DNA of 64,000 bases, taken from Ptiloglossa arizonensis. Taxonomy: Eukaryota > Arthropoda > Insecta > Hymenoptera > Colletidae. Location: contig NW_027478919.1 of NCBI RefSeq assembly GCF_051014685.1, positions 248,001-312,000 on the forward strand, written 5' to 3'. The notes beneath the pieces were generated by a model, which saw only the letters and a list, made by a program, of their open reading frames with translations, was not told the origin of the DNA and ran no database searches. Both the position numbers and the translations under genes were made by a program. Positions 36,930-49,500 of the stretch are shown here, one piece after another (within the stretch, counting starts at the first letter, position 1; the number at the start of each line of letters is the position of its first letter).

Positions 36930-39470
36930 TGCGAAAATTTTGATGGTTTCTCAACCATTCCTTAACTTCAAACTCCCATATCTCGCGAACGGATTGACGA
37001 ACTCGAGAAATTCCTGTTGCATCTGAAAGTACAAACTCTCCCGATTACAACGGTATGTGTATTTTTCCCCCAGGCCATTGTAGTTATTGGTTTGGAGTAT
37101 CAGACCTGCGAAAATTTTGATGGCTTCTCAACCATTCCATAACTTCAAACTCCCATATCTCGCGAACGGATTGACGAACTCGAGAAATTCCTATTGCATC
37201 TGAAAGCAGAAACTCGCCCGATTACAACCGTATGTGTATTTTTGCCTTAGGCCATAGTAGTTATTGGTTTCGAGTATCAGACTTGCGAAAATTTTGATGG
37301 TTTCTCAACCATTCCTTAACTTCAAACTCCCATGTCTCGCGAACGGATTGACGAACTCGAGAAATTCCTGTTGCATCTGAAAGTAGAAACTCGCCCGATT
37401 ACAATGGTGTGTGTACTTTTCCCCTAGGCCACTCCAGTTATTGGTTTCGAGTATCAGACTTGCGAAAATTTTGATGGTTTCTCAACCATTCCTTAACTTC
37501 AAACTCCCATACCTCGCGAACGGATTGACGAACTCGAGAAATTCCTGTTGCATCTGAAAGCAGAAACTCTCCCGATTACAACGGTATGTGTATTTTTGCC
37601 CCAGGCCATAGTAGTTATTGGTTTCGAGTATCAGACTTGCGAAAATTATGATGGTTTCTCAACCATTCCTTAACTTCAAACTCCCATATCTCGCGACCGG
37701 ATTGACGAACTCGAGAGGTTCCTGTTGCATCTGAAAGCAGAAACTTGTCCGATTACAACGGTATGTGTATTTTTGCCCCAGGCCATAGTAGTTATTGGTT
37801 TCGAGTATCAGACTTGCGAAAATTATGATGGTTTCTCAACCATTCCTTATCTTCAAACTCCCATATCTCGCGAACGGATTGACGTACTCGAGAAATTCCT
37901 GTTGCATCTGAAAGCACAAACTCGCCCGACTACAATGGTGTGTGTACTTTTCCCCTAGGCCATTCCAGTTATTGGTTTGGAGTATCAGACTTGCGAAAAT
38001 TTTGATGGTTTCTCAACCATTCCTTAACTTCAAACTCCCATATCTCGCGAACGGATTGACGAACTCGAGAAATTCCTGTTGCATCTGAAAGTACAAACTC
38101 TCCCGATTACAACGGTATGTGTATTTTTCCCCCAGGCCATTGTAGTTATTGGTTTGGAGTATCAGACCTGCGAAAATTTTGATGGCTTCTCAACCATTCC
38201 ATAACTTCAAACTCCCATATCTCGCGAACGGATTGACGAACTCGAGAAATTCCTATTGCATCTGAAAGGAGAAACTCGCCCGATTACAACCGTATGTGTA
38301 TTTTTGCCTTAGGCCATAGTAGTTATTGGTTTCGAGTATCAGACTTGCGAAAATTTTGATGGTTTCTCAACCATTCCTTAACTTCAAACTCCCATGTCTC
38401 GCGAACGGATTGACGAACTCGAGAAATTCCTGTTGCATCTGAAAGTAGAAACTCGCCCGATTACAATGGTGTGTGTACTTTTCCCCTAGGCCACTCCAGT
38501 TATTGGTTTCGAGTATCAGACTTGCGAAAATTTTGATGGTTTCTCAACCATTCCTTAACTTCAAACTCCCATACCTCGCGAACGGATTGACGAACTCGAG
38601 AAATTCCTGTTGCATCTGAAAGCAGAAACTCTCCCGATTACAACGGCATGTGTATTTTTGCCCCAGGCCATAGTAGTTATTGGTTTCGAGTATCAGACTT
38701 GCGAAAATTATGATGGTTTCTCAACCATTCCTTAACTTCAAACTCCCATATCTCGCGACCGGATTGACGAACTCGAGAAGTTCCTGTTGCATCTGAAAGC
38801 AGAAACTTGTCCGATTACAACGGTATGTGTATTTTTGCCCCAGGCCATAGTAGTTATTGGTTTCGAGTATCAGACTTGCGAAAATTATGATGGTTTCTCA
38901 ACCATTCCTTATCTTCAAACTCCCATATCTCGCGAACGGATTGACGTACTCGAGAAATTCCTGTTGCATCTGAAAGCACAAACTCGCCCGACTACAATGG
39001 TGTGTGTACTTTTCCCCTAGGCCATTCCAGTTATTGGTTTGGAGTATCAGACTTGCGAAAATTTTGATGGTTTCTCAACCATTCCTTAACTTCAAACTCC
39101 CATATCTCGCGACCGGATTGACGAACTCGAGAAATTCCTGTTGCATCTGAAAGCAGAAACTTGTCCGATTACAACGGTATGTGTATTTTTGCCCCAGGTC
39201 ATAGTTGTTATTGGTTTCGAGTATCAGACTTGCGAAAATTATGATGGTTTCTCAACCATTCCTTATCTTCAAACTCCCATATCTCGCGAACGGATTGACG
39301 AACTCGAGAAATTCCTGTTGCATCTGAAAGCACAAACTCGCCCGACTACAATGGTGTGTGTACTTTTCCCCTAGGCCATTCCAGTTATTGGTTTGGAGTA
39401 TCAGACTTCCGAAAATTTTGATGGTTTCTCAACCATTCCTTAACTTCAAACTCCCATATCTCGCGAACGG
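36930..39470 (+). repeat. 1062-bp tandem repeat (6 monomers), about 2.3 copies
   Basis: About 36985-38046 is repeated at about 38047-39108 (offset 1062 = 6 x 177), followed by a shorter third piece to about 39470, offset 354 bp (2 monomers) from the second copy. Private variants are gaaagtacaaactctcccg, gtttggagtatcag, cgcgaccggattgacg and gaaagcacaaactcgcccg. Only occasional substitutions separate the copies. Confidence 0.88.
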
Positions 39471-41059
39471 ATTGACGAACTCAAGAAATTCCTATTGCAT
39501 CTGAAAGCAGAAACTCGCCCGATTACAACGGTATGTGTATTTTTGCCCTAGGCCATAGTAGTTACTGGTTTCGAGCATCAGACTGGCGAAAATTATGATG
39601 GTTTCTCAACCATTCCTTAACTTCAAACTCCCATATCTCGCGAACGGAATGAGGAACTCGAGAAATTCCTGTTGCATCTGAAAGTGGAAACTCGCCCGAT
39701 TACAACGGTATGTGTATTTTCCCCCTAGGCCATTGTAGTTATTGGTTTCGAGAATCAGACTTGCGAAAATTTTAATGGTTTCTCAACCATTCCTTAAGTT
39801 AAAACTCCCATATCTCGCGAACGGATTTACGAACTCGAGAAATTCCTATTCCATCTGAAAGCAGAAACTCGCCCGATTACAACGGTATGTGTATTTTTGC
39901 CTTAAGCCATAGTAGTTATTGGTTTCGAGTATCAGACTAGCGAAAATTTTAATGGTTTCTCAACCGTTCCTTAACTTCAAACACCCATATCTCGCGAACG
40001 GATTGACGAACTCGAGAAATTCCTGTTGCATCTGAAAGTGGCAACTCGCCCGATTACAATGGTGTGTGTACTTTTCCCCTAGGCCATTCCAGTTACTGGT
40101 TTCGAGTATCAGACTGGCGAAAATTATGATGGTTTCTCAACCATTCCTTAACTTCAAACTCCCATATCTCGCGAACGGATTGACCAACTCGAGAAATTCC
40201 TGTTGCATCTGAAAGTAGAAACTCGCCCGATTACAACGGTATGTGTATTTTTGCCCTAGGCCATAGTAGTTTTTGGTTTCGAGTATCAGGCTTGCGAAAA
40301 TTATGATGGTTTCTCAACCATTCCTTAACTTCAAACTCCCATATCTCGCGAACGGAATGAGGAACTCGAGAAGTTCCTGTTGCATCTGAAAGTGGAAACT
40401 CGCCCGATTACAATGGTGTGTGTACTTTTCCCCTAGGCCATTTCAGTTATTGGTTTCGAGTATCAGACTTGCGAAAATTATGATGGTTTCTCAACCATTC
40501 CTTAACTTCAAACTCCCATATCTCGCGAACGGAATGAGGAACTCGAGAAATTCCTGTTGCATCTGAAAGTGGCAACTCGCCCGATTACAATGGTGTGTGT
40601 ACTTTTCCCCTAGGCCATTCCAGTTATTGGTTTCCAGTATCAGACTTCCGAAAATTTTGATGGTTTCTCAACCATTCCTTAACTTCAAACTCCCGTATCT
40701 CGCGAACGGATTGACGAACTCGAGAAATTCCTGTTGCATCTGAAAGCAGAATCTCGCCCGATTACAACGGTATGTGTATTTTTCCCCTAAGCCATTCCAT
40801 TTATTGGTTTCGAGTTTCCGACTTGCGAAAATTTTGATGGTTTCTCAACCATTCCTTAACTTCAAACTCCCATACCTTGCGAACGGATTGACGAACTCGA
40901 GAAATTCCTGCTGCATCTGAAAGTAGAAACTCTCCCGATCACAACGGTATGTGTATTTTTCCCCCAGGCCACTGTAGGTATTGGTTTCGAGTATCGGACT
41001 TGCGAAAATTTTGATGGTTTCTCAACCATTCCTTAACTTCAAACTCCCATATCTCGCGA
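39471..41059 (+). repeat. Satellite monomers without clear higher-order structure
   Basis: About nine monomers between two ordered blocks. A recurring variant is cggaatgaggaactcgag with gaaagtggaaactcgcccg or gaaagtggcaactcgcccg, which also appears further right (near 48310 and 55390). No gene or regulatory element is recognisable. Confidence 0.75.
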
Positions 41060-44000
41060 ACGGATCGACGAACTCGAGAAATTCCTGTTGCATCTGAAAG
41101 TAGAAACTCGCCCGATTACAACGGTATGTGTACTTTTCCCCTAGGCCATTCCAGTTATTGGTTTCGAGTATCAGACTTCCGAAAATTTTGATGGTTTCTC
41201 AACCATTCCTTAACTTCAAACTCCCATATCTCGCGAACGGTTTGACGAACTCGAGAAATTCCTGTTGCATCTGAAAGCAGAAACTCGCCCGATTACAACG
41301 TTATGTGTATTTTTGCCTTAGGCCATAGTAGTTATTGGTTTCGAGTATCAGACTTGCGAAAGTTTTGATGCATTCTCAACCATTCCTTAACATCAAACTC
41401 CCATATCTCGCGAACGGATTGACGAACTCGAGAAATTCCTGCTGCATCTGAAAGTAGAAACTCTCCCGATTACAACGGTATGTGTATTTTTCTCCCAGGC
41501 CATTGTAGGTATTGGTTTCGAGTATCAGACTTGCGAAAATTTGATGGTTTCTCAACTATTCCTTAACTTCAAACTCCCATATCTCGCGAACGGATTGACG
41601 AACTCGAGAAATTCCTGTTGCATCTGAAAGTAGAAGCTCACCCGATTACAATGGTGTGTGTACTTCTCCCCTAAGCCATACCAGTTATTGGTTTCGAGTA
41701 TCAGACTTGCGAAAATTTTAATGGTTTCTCAACCATTCCTTAGCTTCAAACTCCCATATTTCGCGAACGGATTGACGAACTCGAGAAATTCCTGTTGCAT
41801 CTGAAAGTAGAAACTCGCCCGATTACAACGGTATGTGTACTTTTCCCCCAGGCCATTGTAGTTATTGGTTTCGAGTATCAGACTTGCGAAAATTTTGATG
41901 GTTTCTCAACCATTCCACAAATTCAAACTCCCATATCTCGCGAACGGATTGACAAACTCGAGAAATTCCTGTTGCGTCTGAAAGTAGAAACTCGCCCGAT
42001 TACAATGGTGTGTGTACTTTTCCCCTAGGCCACTCCAGTTATTGGTTTCGAGTATCAGACTTGCGAAAATTTTAATGGTTTCTCAACCATTCCTTAACTT
42101 CAAACTTCCATATCTCGCCAACGGATTGAAGAACTCGAGAAATTCCTATTGCATCTGAAAGCAGAAACTCGCCCGATTACAACGGTTTGTGTATTTTTGC
42201 CTTAGGCCATAGTAGTTATTTGTTTCGAGTATCAGACTTGCGAAAATTTTGATGGTTTCTCATCCATTCCTTAACTTCAAACTCCCATATCTCGCGAACG
42301 GATTGACGAACTCGAGAAATTCCTGTTGCATCTGAAAGCGGAAACTCGTCCGATTACAACGATATGTGTATTTTTGGCCTAGGCCATATTAGTTATTGGT
42401 TTGGAGTATCATACCTGCGAAAATTTTGATGGCTTCTCAATCATTCCTTAACTTCAAACTCCCATATCTCGCGAGCGGACTGACGAACTCGAGAAATTCC
42501 TGTTGCATCTGAAAGTAGAAGCTCACCCGATTACAATGGTGTGTGTACTTCTCCCCTAAGCCATACCAGTTATTGGTTTCGAGTATCTGACTTGCGGAAA
42601 TTTTGATGGTTTCTCAACCATTCCTTAACTTCAATCTCCCATATCTCGCGAACGCATTGACGAACTCGAGAAATTCCTGTTGCATCTGAAAGCAGAATCT
42701 CGCCCCATTACAACGGTATGTGTATTTTTGCCCTGGGCCATAGTAGTTATTGGTTTCGAGTATCAGACTTGCGAAAATTTTAATGGTTTCTCAACCATTC
42801 CTTAGCTTCAAACTCCCATATTTCGCGAACGGATTGACGAACTCGAGAAATTCCTGTTGCATCTGAAAGTAGAAACTCGCCCGATTACAACGGTATGTGT
42901 ACTTTTCCCCCAGGCCATTGTAGTTATTGGTTTCGAGTATCAGACTTGCGAAAATTTTGATGGTTTCTCAACCATTCCACAAATTCAAACTCCCATATCT
43001 CGCGAACGGATTGACAAACTCGAGAAATTCCTGTTGCGTCTGAAAGTAGAAACTCGCCCGATTACAATGGTGTGTGTACTTTTCCCCTAGGCCACTCCAG
43101 TTATTGGTTTCGAGTATCAGACTTGCGAAAATTTTAATGGTTTCTCAACCATTCCTTAACTTCAAACTTCCATATCTCGCCAACGGATTGAAGAACTCGA
43201 GAAATTCCTATTGCATCTGAAAGCAGAAACTCGCCCGATTACAACGGTTTGTGTATTTTTGCCTTAGGCCATAGTAGTTATTTGTTTCGAGTATCAGACT
43301 TGCGAAAATTTTGATGGTTTCTCATCCATTCCTTAACTTCAAACTCCCATATCTCGCGAACGGATTGACGAACTCGAGAAATTCCTGTTGCATCTGAAAG
43401 CGGAAACTCGTCCGATTACAACGATATGTGTATTTTTGGCCTAGGCCATATTAGTTATTGGTTTGGAGTATCATACCTGCGAAAATTTTGATGGCTTCTC
43501 AATCATTCCTTAACTTCAAACTCCCATATCTCGCGAGCGGACTGACGAACTCGAGAAATTCCTGTTGCATCTGAAAGTAGAAACTCGCCCGATTACAACG
43601 GTATGTGTACTTTTCCCCTAGGCCATTCCAGTTATTGGTTTCGAGTATCAGACTTCCGGAAATTTTGATGGTTTCTCAACCATTCCTTAATTTCAAACTC
43701 CCATATCTCGCGAACGGTTTGACGAACTCGAGAAATTCCTGTTGCATCTGAAAGCAGAAACTCGCCCGATTACAACGTTATGTGTATTTTTGCCTTAGGC
43801 CATAGTAGTTATTGGTTTCGAGTATCAGACTTGCGAAAGTTTTGATGCATTCTCAACCATTCCTTAACATCAAACTCCCATATCTCGCGAACGGATTGAC
43901 GAACTCGAGAAATTCCTGCTGCATCTGAAAGTAGAAACTCTCCCGATTACAACGGTATGTGTATTTTTCTCCCAGGACATTGTAGGTATTGGTTTCGAGT

Positions 44001-46500
44001 ATCAGACTTGCGAAAATTTGATGGTTTCTCAACTATTCCTTAACTTCAAACTCCCATATCTCGCGAACGGATTGACGAACTCGAGAAATTCCTGTTGCAT
44101 CTGAAAGTAGAAGCTCACCCGATTACAATGGTGTGTGTACTTCTCCCCTAAGCCATACCAGTTATTGGTTTCGAGTATCAGACTTGCGAAAATTTTAATG
44201 GTTTCTCAACCATTCCTTAGCTTCAAACTCCCATATTTCGCGAACGGATTGACGAACTCGAGAAATTCCTGTTGCATCTGAAAGTAGAAACTCGCCCGAT
44301 TACAACGGTATGTGTACTTTTCCCCCAGGCCATTGTAGTTATTGGTTTCGAGTATCAGACTTGCGAAAATTTTGATGGTTTCTCAACCATTCCACAAATT
44401 CAAACTCCCATATCTCGCGAACGGATTGACAAACTCGAGAAATTCCTGTTGCGTCTGAAAGTAGAAACTCGCCCGATTACAATGGTGTGTGTACTTTTCC
44501 CCTAGGCCACTCCAGTTATTGGTTTCGAGTATCAGACTTGCGAAAATTTTAATGGTTTCTCAACCATTCCTTAACTTCAAACTTCCATATCTCGCCAACG
44601 GATTGAAGAACTCGAGAAATTCCTATTGCATCTGAAAGCAGAAACTCGCCCGATTACAACGGTTTGTGTATTTTTGCCTTAGGCCATAGTAGTTATTTGT
44701 TTCGAGTATCAGACTTGCGAAAATTTTGATGGTTTCTCATCCATTCCTTAACTTCAAACTCCCATATCTCGCGAACGGATTGACGAACTCGAGAAATTCC
44801 TGTTGCATCTGAAAGCGGAAACTCGTCCGATTACAACGATATGTGTATTTTTGGCCTAGGCCATATTAGTTATTGGTTTGGAGTATCATACCTGCGAAAA
44901 TTTTGATGGCTTCTCAATCATTCCTTAACTTCAAACTCCCATATCTCGCGAGCGGACTGACGAACTCGAGAAATTCCTGTTGCATCTGAAAGTAGAAGCT
45001 CACCCGATTACAATGGTGTGTGTACTTCTCCCCTAAGCCATACCAGTTATTGGTTTCGAGTATCTGACTTGCGGAAATTTTGATGGTTTCTCAACCATTC
45101 CTTAACTTCAATCTCCCATATCTCGCGAACGCATTGACGAACTCGAGAAATTCCTGTTGCATCTGAAAGCAGAATCTCGCCCCATTACAACGGTATGTGT
45201 ATTTTTGCCCTGGGCCATAGTAGTTATTGGTTTCGAGTATCAGACTTGCGAAAATTTTAATGGTTTCTCAACCATTCCTTAGCTTCAAACTCCCATATTT
45301 CGCGAACGGATTGACGAACTCGAGAAATTCCTGTTGCATCTGAAAGTAGAAACTCGCCCGATTACAACGGTATGTGTACTTTTCCCCCAGGCCATTGTAG
45401 TTATTGGTTTCGAGTATCAGACTTGCGAAAATTTTGATGGTTTCTCAACCATTCCACAAATTCAAACTCCCATATCTCGCGAACGGATTGACAAACTCGA
45501 GAAATTCCTGTTGCGTCTGAAAGTAGAAACTCGCCCGATTACAATGGTGTGTGTACTTTTCCCCTAGGCCACTCCAGTTATTGGTTTCGAGTATCAGACT
45601 TGCGAAAATTTTAATGGTTTCTCAACCATTCCTTAACTTCAAACTTCCATATCTCGCCAACGGATTGAAGAACTCGAGAAATTCCTATTGCATCTGAAAG
45701 CAGAAACTCGCCCGATTACAACGGTTTGTGTATTTTTGCCTTAGGCCATAGTAGTTATTTGTTTCGAGTATCAGACTTGCGAAAATTTTGATGGTTTCTC
45801 ATCCATTCCTTAACTTCAAACTCCCATATCTCGCGAACGGATTGACGAACTCGAGAAATTCCTGTTGCATCTGAAAGCGGAAACTCGTCCGATTACAACG
45901 ATATGTGTATTTTTGGCCTAGGCCATATTAGTTATTGGTTTGGAGTATCATACCTGCGAAAATTTTGATGGCTTCTCAATCATTCCTTAACTTCAAACTC
46001 CCATATCTCGCGAGCGGACTGACGAACTCGAGAAATTCCTGTTGCATCTGAAAGTAGAAACTCGCCCGATTACAACGGTATGTGTACTTTTCCCCTAGGC
46101 CATTCCAGTTATTGGTTTCGAGTATCAGACTTCCGGAAATTTTGATGGTTTCTCAACCATTCCTTAATTTCAAACTCCCATATCTCGCGAACGGTTTGAC
46201 GAACTCGAGAAATTCCTGTTGCATCTGAAAGCAGAAACTCGCCCGATTACAACGTTATGTGTATTTTTGCCTTAGGCCATAGTAGTTATTGGTTTCGAGT
46301 ATCAGACTTGCGAAAGTTTTGATGCATTCTCAACCATTCCTTAACATCAAACTCCCATATCTCGCGAACGGATTGACGAACTCGAGAAATTCCTGCTGCA
46401 TCTGAAAGTAGAAACTCTCCCGATTACAACGGTATGTGTATTTTTCTCCCAGGACATTGTAGGTATTGGTTTCGAGTATCAGACTTGCGAAAATTTGATG
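41060..46500 (+). repeat. 2477-bp higher-order repeat (14 monomers less 1 bp), about 2.2 copies
   Basis: Full units at about 41060-43536 and 43537-46013, with a partial third to about 46500. The one-base-short variant gcgaaaatttgatgg marks the same place in each (near 41530, 44007 and 46484), exactly 2477 bp apart, and accounts for the missing base. Inside each unit a 6-monomer (1062-bp) segment is itself duplicated, for example the gaaattcctgttgcgtctg monomer near 41960, 43022, 44437 and 45499. Confidence 0.9.
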
Positions 46501-49500
46501 GTTTCTCAACCATTCCTTAACTTCAAACTCCCATATCTCGCGAAGGGATTGACGAACTCGAGAAATTCCTGTTGCATCTGAAAGTAGAAGCTCTCCCGAT
46601 TACAATGGTGTGTGTACTTCTCCCCTAAGCCATACCAGTTATTGGTTTCGAGTATCTGACTTGCGGAAATTTTGATGGTTTCTCAACCATTCCTTAACTT
46701 CAATCTCCCATATCTCGCGAACGCATTGACGAACTCGAGAAATTCCTGTTGCATCTGAAAGCAGAATCTCGCCCGATTACAACGGTATGTGTATTTTTGC
46801 CCTGGGCCATAGTAGTTATTGGTTTCGAGTATCAGACTTGCGAAAATTTTAATGCTTTCTCAACCATTCCTTAGCTTCAAACTCCCATATTTCGCGAACG
46901 GATTGACGAACTCGAGAAATTCCTGTAGCGTCTGAAAGTAGAAACTCGCCCGATTACAATGGTGTGTGTACTTTTCCCCTAGGCCACTCCAGTTATTGGT
47001 TTCGAGTATCAGACTTGCGAAAATTTTAATGGTTTCTCAACCATTCCTTAACTTCAAACTTCCATATCTCGCGAACGGATTGAAGAACTCGAGAAATTCC
47101 TATTGCATCTGAAAGCAGAAACTCGCCCGATTACAACGGTTTGTGTATTTTTGCCTTAGGCCATAGTAGTTATTTGTTTCGAGTATCAGACTTGCGAAAA
47201 TTTTGATGGTTTCTCAACCATTCCTTAACTTCAAACTCCCATATCTCGCGAACGGATTGACGAACTCGAGAAATTCCTGTTGCATCTGAAACCGGAAACT
47301 CGTCCGATTACAACGATATGTGTATTTTTCGCCTAGGCCATAGTAGTTATTGGTTTCGAGTATCAGACTTGCGCAAATTTTGATGGTTTCTCAACCATTC
47401 CTTAACTTCAAACTCCCATATATCGCGAACGGATTGACGAACTCGAGAAATTCCTATTGCATCTGAAAGCAGAAACTCGCCCGATCACAACGGTATGTGT
47501 ATTTTTGCCCTGGGCCATAGTAGTTATTGGTTTCGAGTATCAGACTTGCGAAAATTTTGATGGTTTCTCAACCATTCCTTAACTTCAAACTCCCATATCT
47601 CGCGAACGGATTGCCGAACTCGAGAAATTCCTGTTGCATCTGAAAGCAGAAACTCGCCCGATTACAATGGTTTGTGTACTTTTCCCCTAGGCCATTCCAG
47701 TTATTGGTTTCGAGTATCAGACTTGCGAAAATTTTGATGGTTTCTCAACCATTCCTTAACTTCAAACTCCCATATCTCGGGAACGGATTGACGAACTCGA
47801 GAAATTCGTGTTGCATCTGAAAGCAGAAACTCGCCCGATTACAACGGTATGTGTATTTTTGCCCCAGGCCATAGTAGTTATTGGTTTCGAGTATCAGACT
47901 TGCGAAAATTATGATGGTTTCTCAACCATTCCTTAACTTCAAACTCCCATATCTCGCGAACGGATTGACGAACTCGAGAAATTCCTGTTGCATCTGAAAG
48001 CAGAAACTCACCCGATTACAATGGTGTGTGTACTTTTCCCCTAAGCCATTCCAGTTATTGGTTTCGAGTATCCGACTTGCGAAAATTTTGATGGATTCTC
48101 AACCATTCCTTAACTTCAAACTCCCATATATCGCGAACGGATTGACGAACTCGAGAAATTCCTATTTCATCTGAAAGCAGAAACTCGCCCGATCACAACG
48201 GAATGTGTATTTTTGCCCTGGGCCATAGTAGTTATTGGTTTCGAGTATCAGACTTGCGAAAATTATGATGGTTTCTCAACCATTCCTTAACTTCAAACTC
48301 CCATATCTCGCGAACGGAATGAGGAACTCGAGAAATTCCTATTGCATCTGAAAGTGGAAACTCGCCCGATTACAATGGTTTGTGTACTTTTCCCCTAGGC
48401 CATTCCAGTTATTGGTTTCGAGTATGAGACTTGCGAAAATTTTAATGGTTTCTCAACCATTCCTTAAGTTCAAACTCCCATTTCTCGCGAACGGATTGAC
48501 GAACTCGAGAAATTCCTATTCCATCTGAAAGCAGAAACACGCCCGATTACAACGGTATGTGTATTTTTGCCTTAGGCCATAGTAGTTATTGGTTTCGAGT
48601 ATCAGACTTGCGAAAATTTTGATGGTTTCTCAACCATTCCTTAACTTCAAACTCCCATATCTCGCGAACGGATTGCCGAACTCGAGAAATTCCTGTTGCA
48701 TCTGAAAGCAGAAACTCGCCCGATTACAATGGTGTGTGTACTTTTCCCCTAGGCCACTCCAGTTATTGGTTTCGAGTATCAGACTTGCGAAAGTTTTGAT
48801 GGCTTCTCAACCATTCCTTAACTTCAAATTCCCATATCTCGCGAACGGAATGAGGAACTCGAGAAATTCCTATTGCATCTGAAAGTGGAAACTCGCCCGA
48901 TTACAATGGTGTGTGTACTTTTCCCCTAGGCAATTCCAGTTATTGGTTTCGAGTATGAGACTTGCGAAAATTTTAATGGTTTCTCAACCATTCCTTAAGT
49001 TCAAACTCCCATATCTCGCGAACGGATTGACGAACTCGAGAAATTCCTATTCCATCTGAAAGCAGAAACAAGCCCGATTACAACGGTATGTGTATTTTTG
49101 CCTTAGGCCATAGTAGTTATTGGTTTCGTGTATCAGACTTGCGAAAATTTTGATGGTTTCTCAACCATTCCTTAACTTCAAACTCCCATATCTCGCGAAC
49201 GGATTGCCGAACTCGAGAAATACCTGTTGCCTCTGAAAGCAGAAACTCGCCCGATTACAATGGTGTGTGTACTTTTCCCCTAGGCCATTCCAGTTATTGG
49301 TTTCGAGTATGAGACTTGCGAAAATTTTAATGGTTTCTCAACCATTCCTTAAGTTCAAACTCCCATATCTCGCGAACGGATTGACGAACTCGAGAAATTC
49401 CTATTCCATCTGAAAGCAGAAACACGCCCGATTACAACGGTATGTGTATTTTTGCCTTAGGCCATAGTAGTTATTGGTTTCGAGTATCAGACTTGCGAAA

